Assembly (NCBI RefSeq): GCF_011758765.1 | Contig: NZ_JAANOU010000001.1 | Coordinates: forward strand, 4,402,001 to 4,466,000 | Reading direction: 5' to 3' | Length of the DNA: 64,000 nucleotides | DNA from: Amycolatopsis viridis | GTDB lineage: Bacteria > Actinomycetota > Actinomycetes > Mycobacteriales > Pseudonocardiaceae | Shown here: in pieces, positions 27,129 to 37,713 of the stretch | Layout: each line of letters opens with the position of its first letter | How positions within the stretch are numbered: position 1 is the stretch's first letter | Translations under genes and position numbers: made by a program | Notes under the pieces: generated by a model | Databases searched by the model: none | Seen by the model: only the letters and a program-made list of their open reading frames with translations | What the model was told of the DNA's origin: nothing

Positions 27129-28649
27129 CTACTTGTTCTTCGGCAGCTTGAACTTGGCCGGGTCGAAGCCCGGGACGTCGTTCATGCCGCCGCCCAGCTG
27201 GGACAGGTCGGGCATGCCGCCACCGGCGGGCGGGAGCATCGGCATGCCGCCGGGGAACCCGCCACGCACCTTCGGCTGGGTGGGGCCCTTGCCCTTCTTC
27301 CCCTTCTTGCCCTTCTTGCGCTTGGTGGCGCTGCCGCCGCCGAAGCCGAAGCGGCCGGCCATCTGCTGCATCATCTTGCGGGCTTCGAAGAACCGGTTGA
27401 CCAGGTCGTTGACCTCGCGCACGGTGACACCGGAGCCGACCGCGATGCGCTGGCGCCGCGAACCGTTGATGATCTTCGGATCGGCCCGCTCGGCCGGGGT
27501 CATGCCGCGGATGATCGCCTGCAGCCGGTCCAGGTGCTTGTCGTCGACCTGGGCGAGCTGCTCCTTCATCTGCCCCGCGCCGGGCAGCATGCCCAGCAGG
27601 TTGCCGATCGGGCCCATCTTGCGGACCGCGAGCATCTGCTCCAGGAAGTCCTCCAGCGTGAGCTGACCGGTGCCCAGCTTCGCCGCGGCCTTCTCGGCCT
27701 GCTCCTGGTCGAACGCCTGCTCGGCCTGCTCGATCAGGGTGAGCAGGTCGCCCATGCCGAGGATCCGGCTCGCCATCCGGTCCGGGTGGAAGGTGTCGAA
27801 GTCCTCGAGCTTCTCACCGTTGGAGGCGAACAGGATCGGCTGGCCGGTGACCTGGCGCACGGACAGCGCCGCACCACCGCGGGCGTCGCCGTCGAGCTTG
27901 GTGAGGACCACACCGGTGAAGCCGACACCGTCGCGGAACGCCTCGGCCGTGGTGACCGCGTCCTGACCGATCATCGCGTCGACGACGAACAGGACCTCGT
28001 CGGGTTCGACCGCGTCCCGGATGTCGGCGGCCTGCTTCATCAGCTCCTCGTCGACACCCAGCCGTCCGGCGGTGTCGACGATGACGATGTCGTGCTGCGC
28101 GTGCCTGGCCTCCTCGACGCCGCGGCGGGCCACGTCGACCGGGTCGCCGACGCCGTTACCGGGCTCGGGCGCGAAGGTCGGCACGCCGGCGCGCTCACCG
28201 ACCACCTGCAGCTGGGTGACGGCGTTGGGGCGCTGCAGGTCACAGGCGACCAGCAGCGGCGCGTGCCCCTGCTTCTTGAGGAACAGCGCGAGCTTGCCGG
28301 CCAGCGTCGTCTTACCGGAACCCTGCAGACCGGCGAGCATGATCACGGTCGGCGGGTTCTTCGCCAGGCTCAGACGGCGGGTCTCGCCACCGAGGATGCC
28401 GATGAGCTCCTCGTTGACGATCTTGATGACCTGCTGCGCCGGGTTGAGGGCCTCGGAGACCTCGGCGCCCTTCGCGCGCTCCTTGACGTGCGCGATGAAC
28501 TCCCGGACGACGGGCAGCGCGACGTCGGCCTCCAGCAGCGCGATGCGGATCTCGCGCGCGGTGGCGTCGATGTCGGCGTCGGTCAGCTTCCCCTTGCCCC
28601 GCAGGTTCTGCAGGACCGAGGTGAGCCGGTCGGAGAGGGTGTCGAACAC
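27129..28649 (-). CDS. ffh: Signal recognition particle protein Ffh (SRP54)
   Basis: A 506-residue SRP GTPase. The N domain is followed by G motifs GLQGSGKTTLAGKLA (G1), DTAGRLGVDEEL (G3) and LTKLDGDARGG (G4). The Met-rich M domain binds SRP RNA and signal peptides (MGPIGNLLGMLPG, MMQQMAGRFGF). The C-terminal Lys/Gly/Met-rich tail is long. It works with FtsY, which lies at 51-52 kb. Upstream lie 524 bp without a gene. Confidence 0.98.
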   Translation of the reverse strand: MFDTLSDRLTSVLQNLRGKGKLTDADIDATAREIRIALLEADVALPVVREFIAHVKERAKGAEVSEALNPAQQVIKIVNEELIGILGGETRRLSLAKNPPTVIMLAGLQGSGKTTLAGKLALFLKKQGHAPLLVACDLQRPNAVTQLQVVGERAGVPTFAPEPGNGVGDPVDVARRGVEEARHAQHDIVIVDTAGRLGVDEELMKQAADIRDAVEPDEVLFVVDAMIGQDAVTTAEAFRDGVGFTGVVLTKLDGDARGGAALSVRQVTGQPILFASNGEKLEDFDTFHPDRMASRILGMGDLLTLIEQAEQAFDQEQAEKAAAKLGTGQLTLEDFLEQMLAVRKMGPIGNLLGMLPGAGQMKEQLAQVDDKHLDRLQAIIRGMTPAERADPKIINGSRRQRIAVGSGVTVREVNDLVNRFFEARKMMQQMAGRFGFGGGSATKRKKGKKGKKGKGPTQPKVRGGFPGGMPMLPPAGGGMPDLSQLGGGMNDVPGFDPAKFKLPKNK

Positions 28650-28783
28650 GGGTGTGCACGCTCCAGCTGGTCGTGGTTGTCCGCCTGCGGCGTCTCTCCA
28701 GGGTAGCCGCTGGGTGCGGGTGGCCTGTCAGGCCCGCCGCGCTCGGCCACGGCCGAGTGGGCCCGCCGCGTCGCGGGGAACGA

Positions 28784-28822
28784 AGTGCGGGTGGCCCGCC
28801 CCCTCGACGGGTCACCCGCACT
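28784..28822 (-). terminator. Hairpin in the ffh upstream region
   Basis: A 10-bp perfect inverted repeat (AGTGCGGGTG / CACCCGCACT) with a GC-rich 19-nt loop and no U-tract. It could terminate glnD-derived or short upstream transcripts before ffh. Confidence 0.45.
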
Positions 28823-29128
28823 CCTTCCTACCCCGGTGGCCCGCCCCCTCGCCGGCCCACCGGCAGACGCCGCGCCGCCGGTCTCCGGTGCTCGCCCACC
28901 CCCAGTACCAGCGAGAACCATCGGCCGTCCGTGGTGCGACGTCCTCAGACTGCCGGTTCCGGGGGCGGCAGGGCAGCGTGAGAACCCCCAAGTGGCGCTA
29001 GGTAGATCTACTCAGGGGTCCGGCCGGCCGTGCTCGCCGCGCGGTGGTGTGACCCGTCTCCACCGAGGGCATGACGCGGTTCCCGGGAAAAATTCCGCGC
29101 CGCGGTCCGCGACCGTTCGCATCCAGCC

Positions 29129-29156
29129 ACGCTAGCGCGAGTAGAACATTGTTCAA
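29129..29156 (-). promoter_or_regulatory. Promoter reading towards ffh
   Basis: The minus strand has TTGAAC (29151-29156), a 16-bp spacer and TAGCGT (29129-29134). The -35 overlaps a perfect palindrome GAACATTGTTC (29144-29154). It lies just past the glnD stop and points at the gene-free stretch before ffh. Confidence 0.5.
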
Positions 29157-29173
29157 CAGCGTCGAACGGGTGA

Positions 29174-31471
29174 TCACGCCGCCGCGGCAAGCACCGCCCG
29201 TTCGACCCGCTGCCGCCACCCCGGGTCCAGCCGGCCGGTGCGCGGCGAGACGGCGAAGGAGTCCACGACCGCGGCGCCGAGCGTGGCGACCTTGGCCCAC
29301 TTCACCTCGGCGTCGCAGGACCGCAGCGCCCCGGCGACCCGGTAGAGCAGCCCGATCCGGTCCGTGGCCCGCAGTTCGAGCACGACCGTGCTCGATCCGC
29401 CGGTCTCCTCGTCGAACCACAGCACCTTCGGCGCGGCCGCCACGTGGGCGGACCGGTAGTCCCGTTCCTTCGCGGCGATCTTCGCCTCCAGCGGGAGCGC
29501 GCCGGAAACGGCCCGCGCGAGCTGTTCACGCAGCAACGCCGGATCGGGCGGCGATCCGAACTTCGGCGACGCGGTGAAGATGCCGGCCCGTCCGCCGTCG
29601 TGGCCGCGCAGCACCGCGGTGTGCACTTCCAGCGAGTGCAGCGCGAGGACCCCGGCCGCGGGCGCCAGCAGGTCCGTGTGTGCCGGCGCGGCGACCACGA
29701 CGGTCACCACCTTGCCGTCGGAGGTGATCAGCACCTCGCCGCGGCCGGACGCGACGGCGGCCGCGACCAGCTCGCGCCGGCGGGCGTCCAGCGGCTCCGG
29801 CGGCCGGAACCCGTGGCCCTGCACGACCTGGCGGCACCGGTGGACCAGGCCCGCGACCAGGCCGGCCTTCCAGTCGGTCCACATGCCCGGGCCGGTGGCG
29901 AGCGAGTCGGCCTGCGTCAGCGCCTGCAGCAGCTCCAGCAGGACCACGTCGTTGCCGACGGTCGCGGCCACCCGCGCGATCGTGCCCGGTTCCTCGATGT
30001 CGCGCCGGGTCGCGGTATGCGCCAGCAGCAGGTGGTGCCGCACCGCGCCCGAGACGAGCGCGACGTCCGGACCGGACAGGCCGATTCGCCGGGCGACCTC
30101 GGCGGAGATCGCGGCGCCCAGCTCGGAGTGGTCGGCGTCGCGGCCCTTGCCGATGTCGTGCAGCAACGCGGCCAGCAGCAGCAGGTCAGGCCGGGACACC
30201 GTGGTGGTGAGCTTCGCGGCCTCGACCGCGGTCCGCACCAGGTGCCGGTCGACCGTCCACGAGTGCACCGGCTCACGCGGGGGCAGGTCCCGCACAGCGC
30301 CCCATTCCGGGAACAGCCGGGCCCACAAGCCGGTGCGGTCCAGCGCTTCCACCGCGTCGAGCAGGCCCTCCCCCGCACCGAGCAGTTCGGTGAGCGAGTC
30401 ACGCGCTGCCGGCGGCCACGGCGTGCGCAGTTCCGGGGCCGACTCGGCAAGGGTGCGGAGGGTGCCGTGCGAGATCGGCGCGCGGGTGCGGGCGGCAGCG
30501 GCCGCGACCCGCAGCAGCAGCGCGGGGTCCTTGGCCGGCACCGCATCCCGGGCCAGAGCCACCTCGTTGCCGTGCAGCACGACGCCGTCGTCCAGCGGGG
30601 TCCGGCTCGGCCGCCGCCCGAAGCGGCCGCGCGGGGGTTCGGCGGTGGCGCGCAACGCCACGTCGACGGCATAGCCGACCGCCCGGCCGGCACCGGACAG
30701 CTTGCGCGCGAGCGCGAACCGGTCGCCGAACCCGAGCTCGGCGGCCACCGGTCCGGCGTCCACACCGGACAGCACGTCCCGGTCCCGCCGCAGTTCACGC
30801 CGCAACTCGGTGCGCACGTCCAGCAGCAGTTCCCGGGCCTGGCGCAGTTCCTCCCCCGGACGGTCGGTGAGCTGGGCGGCGGCCAGCGCCCGCAGCACTC
30901 CGAGGTCGCGCAGACCGCCCCGGCCGTACTTGAGGTCGGGCTCGGCGGACTGGGCGATCTCCCCGCTGCGCTCCCAGCGCCGCCGGGTCGACTCCGCCAG
31001 TTCCGGTAGGCGGGTGCGCGCGGTTCGCCGCCACTGGTCGCGCGCGGCCGCGGCGAGCCGGCCGGTGAGCTCGGCGTCCCCGGCGAGGTGCCGGGCGTCG
31101 AGCAGCCCCATCGCGGTGCGCAGGTCCGCGGAAGCGACCTGGAGCGCCTCCCCCGGCGTGCGGACCGAGTGGTCCAGGCCGATGCGCGCGTCCCACAGCG
31201 GGTACCACAGCGCGTCCGCGATGGTGGCGATGTCCGGGTGCTGGTCGTGCACCAGGACCAGGTCCAGGTCCGAGAACGGCACGAGCTCGCGCCGGCCGAG
31301 GCCGCCCACGGCGACCAGCGCGACACCCGGTCCGGCGCCCACGCCCGCCGCCGCGGCGGCCTTGCCGAGCCGGAACTCGTACAGGTCGACCAGCGCGGCA
31401 CGCAGCGCGGACGCGCCCACCCGGCCTGCCAGCAACCGGTTCACCGCCTCGGCGAGCTCGCCCCCGGCCAT
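29174..31471 (-). CDS. glnD: PII nucleotidyltransferase/hydrolase GlnD
   Basis: A 765-residue bifunctional nitrogen sensor. The nucleotidyltransferase domain has VGGLGRRELVPFSDLDLVLVHD (quoted in part: GGLGRRELVPFSDLD). The HD hydrolase domain carries LAALLHDIGKGRDADH. Two ACT domains end the protein (VVVAAPAHTDLLAPAAG and LELRATDRIGLLYRVA) and sense glutamine. In actinobacteria GlnD adenylylates rather than uridylylates PII. The length is slightly below the mycobacterial protein. It follows amtB-glnB with a 10-bp gap. Confidence 0.96.
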   Translation of the reverse strand: MAGGELAEAVNRLLAGRVGASALRAALVDLYEFRLGKAAAAAGVGAGPGVALVAVGGLGRRELVPFSDLDLVLVHDQHPDIATIADALWYPLWDARIGLDHSVRTPGEALQVASADLRTAMGLLDARHLAGDAELTGRLAAAARDQWRRTARTRLPELAESTRRRWERSGEIAQSAEPDLKYGRGGLRDLGVLRALAAAQLTDRPGEELRQARELLLDVRTELRRELRRDRDVLSGVDAGPVAAELGFGDRFALARKLSGAGRAVGYAVDVALRATAEPPRGRFGRRPSRTPLDDGVVLHGNEVALARDAVPAKDPALLLRVAAAAARTRAPISHGTLRTLAESAPELRTPWPPAARDSLTELLGAGEGLLDAVEALDRTGLWARLFPEWGAVRDLPPREPVHSWTVDRHLVRTAVEAAKLTTTVSRPDLLLLAALLHDIGKGRDADHSELGAAISAEVARRIGLSGPDVALVSGAVRHHLLLAHTATRRDIEEPGTIARVAATVGNDVVLLELLQALTQADSLATGPGMWTDWKAGLVAGLVHRCRQVVQGHGFRPPEPLDARRRELVAAAVASGRGEVLITSDGKVVTVVVAAPAHTDLLAPAAGVLALHSLEVHTAVLRGHDGGRAGIFTASPKFGSPPDPALLREQLARAVSGALPLEAKIAAKERDYRSAHVAAAPKVLWFDEETGGSSTVVLELRATDRIGLLYRVAGALRSCDAEVKWAKVATLGAAVVDSFAVSPRTGRLDPGWRQRVERAVLAAAA

Positions 31472-31481
31472 CCGGTTCGTC

Positions 31482-33323
<1,842 letters not shown>

Positions 33324-33376
33324 GCGCCGCCGGGACGCCGGGCGGCCGCCGGTCGCGGATGTGATGAGATGAGGGT

Positions 33377-34222
33377 ATGACGAGGCCCGCACCGCTGCCG
33401 GACGCCGTCCTCGCGGCGTTGCGGTGCCCGCTGTGCGGCCGGCCCTGCACGCTCGACGGCCGCGCGCTCCGCTGTCCGTCGCGGCACTCGTTCGACCTCG
33501 CCAAGCAGGGGTACGTCAACCTCCTGCACGCCGGTGTCCCGGCGGGCACGGCGGACACCGCGGAAATGGTCGCCGCCCGGATGGCGTTCCTGGGCGCCGG
33601 GCACTACGCCCGGCTGCGCGACCTGATCGCCGGGATCACCGCGGAGGCGGCCGGTGACGGGCTGGTCGTGGACGCCGGTGCGGGCACCGGGTACTACCTC
33701 GCCGGGGTGCTCGACAGGCTGCCGGAGGCGACCGGGCTGGCGCTCGACGTGTCGGCGCTCGCGCTGCGCCGGGCGGCGAAGGCCCACCCGCGGCTGGGAG
33801 CCGCGGTGTGGAACCTGTGGGAGCCGTGGCCGGTGGCGTCCGGGGCGGCCGCGGTGGTGCTGAACGTGTTCGCGCCGCGCAACGGCCCGGAGTTCCACCG
33901 GGTGCTACGGCCGGACGGGACGCTGCTCGTGGTCTCGCCGGAACGGGGGCACCTGGCCGAACTCGCGTCGCTGGCGCCGGTCCTGGATGTGGACGAGCGG
34001 AAGGAAGAACGCCTCGACGCGGCGTTGTCGGCGCACTTCGCACTGGCCTCCCGGGAGGGACTGCGGGAGCGGGTGACGCTGAAACCGCAGGAGATCCGGG
34101 ACGCGGTGCGGATGGGCCCGACCGGGCACCACCCGGAGCGGCTCACGGCGCTCGCGGACGTGACCGAACCGGCCGAGGTGACCCTCGCGTTCTCGCTGTC
34201 GGTGTACCGGAGGAAAACATGA
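33377..34222 (+). CDS. RlmA/TlrB-like 23S rRNA (guanine-N1)-methyltransferase
   Basis: A 281-residue enzyme. The N-terminal zinc finger is CPLCGRPC...LRCPSRHSFD, followed by the conserved AKQGYVNLL. The Rossmann domain has VVDAGAGTGYYLAGVLD and post-motif NVFAPRNGPEFHRVLRPDG. The RlmA family methylates G745 or G748 in 23S helix 35; TlrB-type members give resistance to tylosin-like macrolides. Which base is modified cannot be told. Its stop overlaps the start of the next gene (ATGA). Confidence 0.9.
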   Translation: MTRPAPLPDAVLAALRCPLCGRPCTLDGRALRCPSRHSFDLAKQGYVNLLHAGVPAGTADTAEMVAARMAFLGAGHYARLRDLIAGITAEAAGDGLVVDAGAGTGYYLAGVLDRLPEATGLALDVSALALRRAAKAHPRLGAAVWNLWEPWPVASGAAAVVLNVFAPRNGPEFHRVLRPDGTLLVVSPERGHLAELASLAPVLDVDERKEERLDAALSAHFALASREGLRERVTLKPQEIRDAVRMGPTGHHPERLTALADVTEPAEVTLAFSLSVYRRKT

Positions 34223-34854
34223 CGGCCGTGCCCGCGACGGCGATCACCGACCCGGACTGGCTGGCCGAGCAGCTGCGCCGCACCGCGGCCCTCTACGGCG
34301 ACGGCGGCCCGGTCGTGACCGGCACGGTCTGGTGGTACTCGGTATCGGCGATGCTGGTGACGCCCGCGCTCGACCCGCTGGTCGCGACCGGCCGGGCGAT
34401 GGACCCGGCGCTGGACGCGGTGACACTGGAGGTGGTGCCGGACGGCCGGGTGCTCGACGCCCGCTCGTCGCGGCCACTCGGGTCCGATGTGGACGAAATC
34501 GGCAAGGCACTGGGCGGCGCGCTGGACACCGGGATCGCCGCCGTGGCGGAGGCCAGCGGCGCCGGAACCCGCGCGCTGTGCGCGATCGCGACCGATGCGA
34601 TCGCGAACGTCCTGGTGTGGGCCGCGAAGACCTCCGGTGATGCCGCGCGCGGGGTGGCGCTGGCCGGCCAGGTGGTCGCCGCGGTGGGCGACCACCTGCC
34701 GCGGCCGCGGTTCGTGGACGTCGGCGGGACACCGGTGGTGCGGCGGGCGTCGTGCTGCCTGATCTACCGCACCGGCGGGGCGGGCAAGTGCGTCAGCTGC
34801 CCCCGGCAGACACCCGCGGAACGGGCGCAGCGGTTGCGGATGACGTTCGGTTAA
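34219..34854 (+). CDS. FhuF-like (2Fe-2S)-binding protein
   Basis: A 211-residue protein. The C-terminal motif RRASCCLIYRTGG then KCVSCPRQTPAER gives the four Cys (CC...C..C) of the FhuF ferric-siderophore reductase family. The N-terminal 160 residues match the helical siderophore-reductase domain. It could reduce ferric siderophores in the cytoplasm, but it is coupled to an rRNA methyltransferase rather than to iron-uptake genes, which is odd. The start ATG at 34219 has GGAGG 4-8 nt upstream. It shares GTTAAC stop overlap with the convergent hydrolase. Confidence 0.85.
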   Translation: MTAVPATAITDPDWLAEQLRRTAALYGDGGPVVTGTVWWYSVSAMLVTPALDPLVATGRAMDPALDAVTLEVVPDGRVLDARSSRPLGSDVDEIGKALGGALDTGIAAVAEASGAGTRALCAIATDAIANVLVWAAKTSGDAARGVALAGQVVAAVGDHLPRPRFVDVGGTPVVRRASCCLIYRTGGAGKCVSCPRQTPAERAQRLRMTFG

Positions 34855-35660
34855 CGGGTCAGGAAGCCGTCGAGCAGCTTGTTGACCGCGTCCGGCACCT
34901 CGAGGGCCGCGAGGTGGGCCGCGTCCTCGAGAAAGACCAGTTCGGCACCGGGAATGGCGGCGGCCACCTCCTCGAGTTCCCGCGGCGGGAAGGTCGCGTC
35001 CTCGCGGCCGCCGATGACCAGTACCGGGGTGCGGACCGAGGCGAGCAACGCCCGCTGGTCGGGCCGCCGGGAGACCACGCTGGTGACCGCGAACGTCAGG
35101 GACCGCACGTCGTTGCGCCGCGCCAGCTCGATCACGCGGGCCACCACGTCCGGGCGCGTGCGCAGTGAGGTGGGCCCGAGGAACGCCTTGCCGACGGACC
35201 GGGTGAGCGGCGGACGGATGCCGCGCAGGAGCTTCGCCATCGCGAGGAGCGCGGCGAACTCGGCCTTCTGCCGCCGTGGGGCCGCCGACGCGGTGCCGTT
35301 CATCAGGGTGCTGGTGAGCACCCGATCGGGATGACGCGCGGCGAACGTGGCACCGACCATCGCGCCCCACGAGTTGCCGAGGAAGTGCGTCCGGCCGAAC
35401 CCGAGCGCGTCCAGCAGGTCGATGACCGCACCGGCGCACTCGTCGAGCGTGAAGGTCCTGCGCAGGGCGCTGCTCGCGCCGTGGCCCGGCGGGTCCACGG
35501 CCACCGTGGTGAACCGGTCCGACAGGTGCTCGACCTGCGCCTGCCACAGCGTGTGGTCCATGAGCAGGCTCGGCCACATCACGATCGGGTCCCCGGAACC
35601 CCGCAGGTGCACCCGGAGGGTGCCGAGCGCGGTCGGCACGCCGCGATCCTCGTCGATCAT
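34851..35660 (-). CDS. Alpha/beta-fold hydrolase
   Basis: A 269-residue serine hydrolase. The nucleophile elbow is LGNSWGAMVG (Ser), the acid is in GGREDATFPP and the His in EDAAHLAALEVP. The lid region is helical. Such proteins include esterases, lactonases and 3-oxoadipate enol-lactonases; the substrate is not predictable. The ATG at 35660 is supported by a TACCGT hexamer 6 nt upstream. It is divergent from metY. Confidence 0.88.
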   Translation of the reverse strand: MIDEDRGVPTALGTLRVHLRGSGDPIVMWPSLLMDHTLWQAQVEHLSDRFTTVAVDPPGHGASSALRRTFTLDECAGAVIDLLDALGFGRTHFLGNSWGAMVGATFAARHPDRVLTSTLMNGTASAAPRRQKAEFAALLAMAKLLRGIRPPLTRSVGKAFLGPTSLRTRPDVVARVIELARRNDVRSLTFAVTSVVSRRPDQRALLASVRTPVLVIGGREDATFPPRELEEVAAAIPGAELVFLEDAAHLAALEVPDAVNKLLDGFLTR

Positions 35661-35666
35661 GCGGTC

Positions 35667-35672
35667 ACGGTA
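35667..35672 (-). promoter_or_regulatory. Probable -10 box, leaderless hydrolase promoter
   Basis: TACCGT on the minus strand fits TANNNT and ends 6 nt before the hydrolase ATG. Confidence 0.42.
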
Positions 35673-35756
35673 CGCGGCGCCCGCCGGTTCCACCTGCACC
35701 CGGATGCCGCACCGTCCGCGCCTCGGGAGAGCTGGCCCGGTCCGCGGGCGGGCAGG

Positions 35757-35762
35757 TAGCGT
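35757..35762 (+). promoter_or_regulatory. Probable -10 box, leaderless metY promoter
   Basis: TAGCGT fits TANNNT and ends 7 nt before the GTG of metY. With no room for a leader, a SAM or cobalamin riboswitch directly upstream is excluded. Confidence 0.45.
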
Positions 35763-35769
35763 CGGCCCG

Positions 35770-37062
35770 GTGAGTGAGCGCAGCTGGGGCTTCCGCACGC
35801 GTGCCCTGCACGCCGGTGGGACGCCCGATCCGGTCACCGGGGCGCGTGCGGTGCCGATCTACCAGACCACCAGTTTCGTCTTCGAGGATGCCGCCGACGC
35901 GGCGAACCTGTTCGCGTTGCAGAAGTACGGCAACATCTACAGCCGGATCGGCAACCCGACCGTGGCGGCGTTCGAGGAACGCATCGCCAGCCTGGAGGGC
36001 GGCATCGGCGGCGTGGCCACCGGCAGCGGCCAGGCCGCCGAGTTCCTCACGTTCGCGGCGCTGGCCGAGGCCGGCGACCACATCGTCGCCGCCGGCGGGC
36101 TCTACGGCGGCACGGTCACCCAGCTCTCCGGCACGCTCGGCCGGTTCGGCGTGGAAACGACTTTCGTCGCCGGGGACGACCTCGACGACTACGCCGCCGC
36201 GATCACCGGGCGCACCCGGCTGATCTTCACCGAGGTGATCGGCAACCCGAGTGGTGACATCGCGGATCTGGCCGGGCTCGCCGACCTCGCGCACAGCCAC
36301 GGCATCCCGCTGGTCGTGGACGCGACCCTGGCGACCCCGTACCTGTGCCGCCCGATCGAGCACGGCGCCGACATCGTGCTGCACTCGGCGACGAAGTTCC
36401 TCGGCGGGCACGGCACCACGCTCGGCGGCATCGTCGTGGAGTCCGGGAAGTTCGACTGGGGCAACGGCAAGTTCCCGCGGATGACCGAGGTCGTGCCCAG
36501 CTACGGCGGCCTGAAGTACTGGGAGAACTTCGGCGAGTACGCGTTCTGCACGCGGCTGCGGGCCGAGCAGCTGCGCGACATCGGCGCGGCGCTCTCGCCG
36601 CATTCGGCATTCCTGCTGCTCCAGGGCGTGGAAACGCTGCCGCAGCGGATGGACGCCCACCTGGCGAACGCCCGGGCCGTCGCCGAGTTCCTCGACGCCG
36701 ACGACCGGGTGGCGTGGGTGAGCTACGCGGGGCTGCCCGGTCACCGGCACCACGACCTGGCGAAGAAGTACCTGCCGCTCGGCCCGGGTGCGGTGTTCTC
36801 GTTCGGGGTGCGGGGCGGCCGCGCGGCCGGGGAGAAGTTCGTCGAGTCGGTGGAACTGTTGTCGCACCTGGCCAACGTCGGCGACGCGCGGAGCCTGGTC
36901 ATCCACCCCGCCTCCACCACCCACCAGCAGCTCTCCGACGAGCAGCTGACGGCCGGCGGGGTGGGGCCGGACCTGATCCGGCTGTCGATCGGCCTGGAGG
37001 ACGCCGAGGACATCCTGTGGGACATCGACCAGGCGCTCACCGCGGCGGTGAAAGCCGCATGA
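35770..37062 (+). CDS. metY: O-acetylhomoserine sulfhydrylase (aminocarboxypropyltransferase)
   Basis: A 430-residue PLP enzyme of the Cys/Met metabolism family that makes homocysteine from O-acetylhomoserine and sulfide. The PLP Lys is in LHSATKFLGGHGTT. Conserved blocks TRALHAGGTPDPVTGARAVPIYQTTS (in part) and NPSGDIADL are present, and the length fits MetY better than the shorter MetB/MetC group. Its stop overlaps the next gene (ATGA), a pairing with a CoA-binding protein that recurs in actinobacteria. Confidence 0.93.
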   Translation: MSERSWGFRTRALHAGGTPDPVTGARAVPIYQTTSFVFEDAADAANLFALQKYGNIYSRIGNPTVAAFEERIASLEGGIGGVATGSGQAAEFLTFAALAEAGDHIVAAGGLYGGTVTQLSGTLGRFGVETTFVAGDDLDDYAAAITGRTRLIFTEVIGNPSGDIADLAGLADLAHSHGIPLVVDATLATPYLCRPIEHGADIVLHSATKFLGGHGTTLGGIVVESGKFDWGNGKFPRMTEVVPSYGGLKYWENFGEYAFCTRLRAEQLRDIGAALSPHSAFLLLQGVETLPQRMDAHLANARAVAEFLDADDRVAWVSYAGLPGHRHHDLAKKYLPLGPGAVFSFGVRGGRAAGEKFVESVELLSHLANVGDARSLVIHPASTTHQQLSDEQLTAGGVGPDLIRLSIGLEDAEDILWDIDQALTAAVKAA

Positions 37063-37607
37063 GCACGGAGACCACGGAGACCACCGAGAACACCGTGCCC
37101 GCCGGAGCCGTCCGGTCGGCATCGCCGCTGTCCTGGACAGCGCCGTCGGCGCGGGAGCGGCTCGCGCTGCTGTCCCGCACGAAGTCGGTCACGATCGTCG
37201 GCGCGTCGGACAACCCGGCGCGGCCGAGCTACTTCGTCGCCACCTACCTGCTGTCCTCCACCGACTACCAGGTGAACTTCGTCAACCCGCGGCTGTTGTC
37301 GCTGCTGGGGAGGCCGGTGTACCCGGCACTGGCCGACGTTCCGGGCGAGCTGGACCTGGTCAGCGTGTTCCGCAAGCACGCCGACCTGCCCGGTGTGGCC
37401 GAGGAGGCCATCCGGGCGGGAGCCCGGACGCTGTGGCTCCAGCTGGGACTGTGGCACGAACCGGTGGCGCAGCGGGCCACCGGCGCCGGGCTGGACGTGG
37501 TGATGAACCGGTGTGTGAAGATCGAGCACGCGCGGTTCGCGGGTGGCCTGCACCTGGCCGGGTTCAACACCGGGGTGATCAGCTCGCGGCGGCGCCTGCG
37601 GCCGTGA
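37059..37607 (+). CDS. CoA-binding domain protein
   Basis: A 182-residue Rossmann-type CoA_binding protein. It has SVTIVGASDNPARPSYFVATYL, VFRKHADLPGVAEEAI and LWLQLGLWHEPVAQRA. Family members (YccU type) bind CoA in crystal structures but have no fixed role. Overlap with metY suggests a function in sulfur or acetyl-homoserine metabolism; that is inference. The C-terminal residues after CVKIEHARF include a short extension. Confidence 0.87.
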   Translation: MSTETTETTENTVPAGAVRSASPLSWTAPSARERLALLSRTKSVTIVGASDNPARPSYFVATYLLSSTDYQVNFVNPRLLSLLGRPVYPALADVPGELDLVSVFRKHADLPGVAEEAIRAGARTLWLQLGLWHEPVAQRATGAGLDVVMNRCVKIEHARFAGGLHLAGFNTGVISSRRRLRP

Positions 37608-37713
37608 ATCTGCCCGCCGGACGGCGTTTTTCCGCCGGAGATGGTCCGCCTGGGACGGCCGCGCGTGTCAGACTCGGTGGTGTGACGGGAAGTTCGCCGG
37701 GCGAAGGTGGGTT

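Larger units (their letters stand above)
28650..29173 (-). other. 524-bp gene-free region upstream of ffh
   Basis: No convincing gene is seen on either strand. On the minus strand there is a good promoter near the glnD end (29129-29156). The region also holds a palindrome GTAGATCTAC (29002-29011) nested between CCCC and GGGG arms, a 7-bp hairpin (CTCGGCC / GGCCGAG, 28742-28757), and a 10-bp hairpin (28784-28822). A long ffh leader or an untranslated RNA would explain this. I found no SRP RNA signature. Confidence 0.5.

Noticed and set aside
26136-28706. An 856-codon plus-strand open frame opposite ffh and the amidohydrolase
   Set aside because: It is a shadow of the codon pattern of ffh; there is no start signal, RBS or family motif.
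28650-29173. SRP RNA gene next to ffh
   Set aside because: The conserved apical motif with the GGAA tetraloop and asymmetric loop was not found in either strand.
35641-35770. SAM or cobalamin riboswitch before metY
   Set aside because: The metY -10 lies 7 nt from the start codon, which leaves no room for a leader, and no conserved riboswitch core is present.
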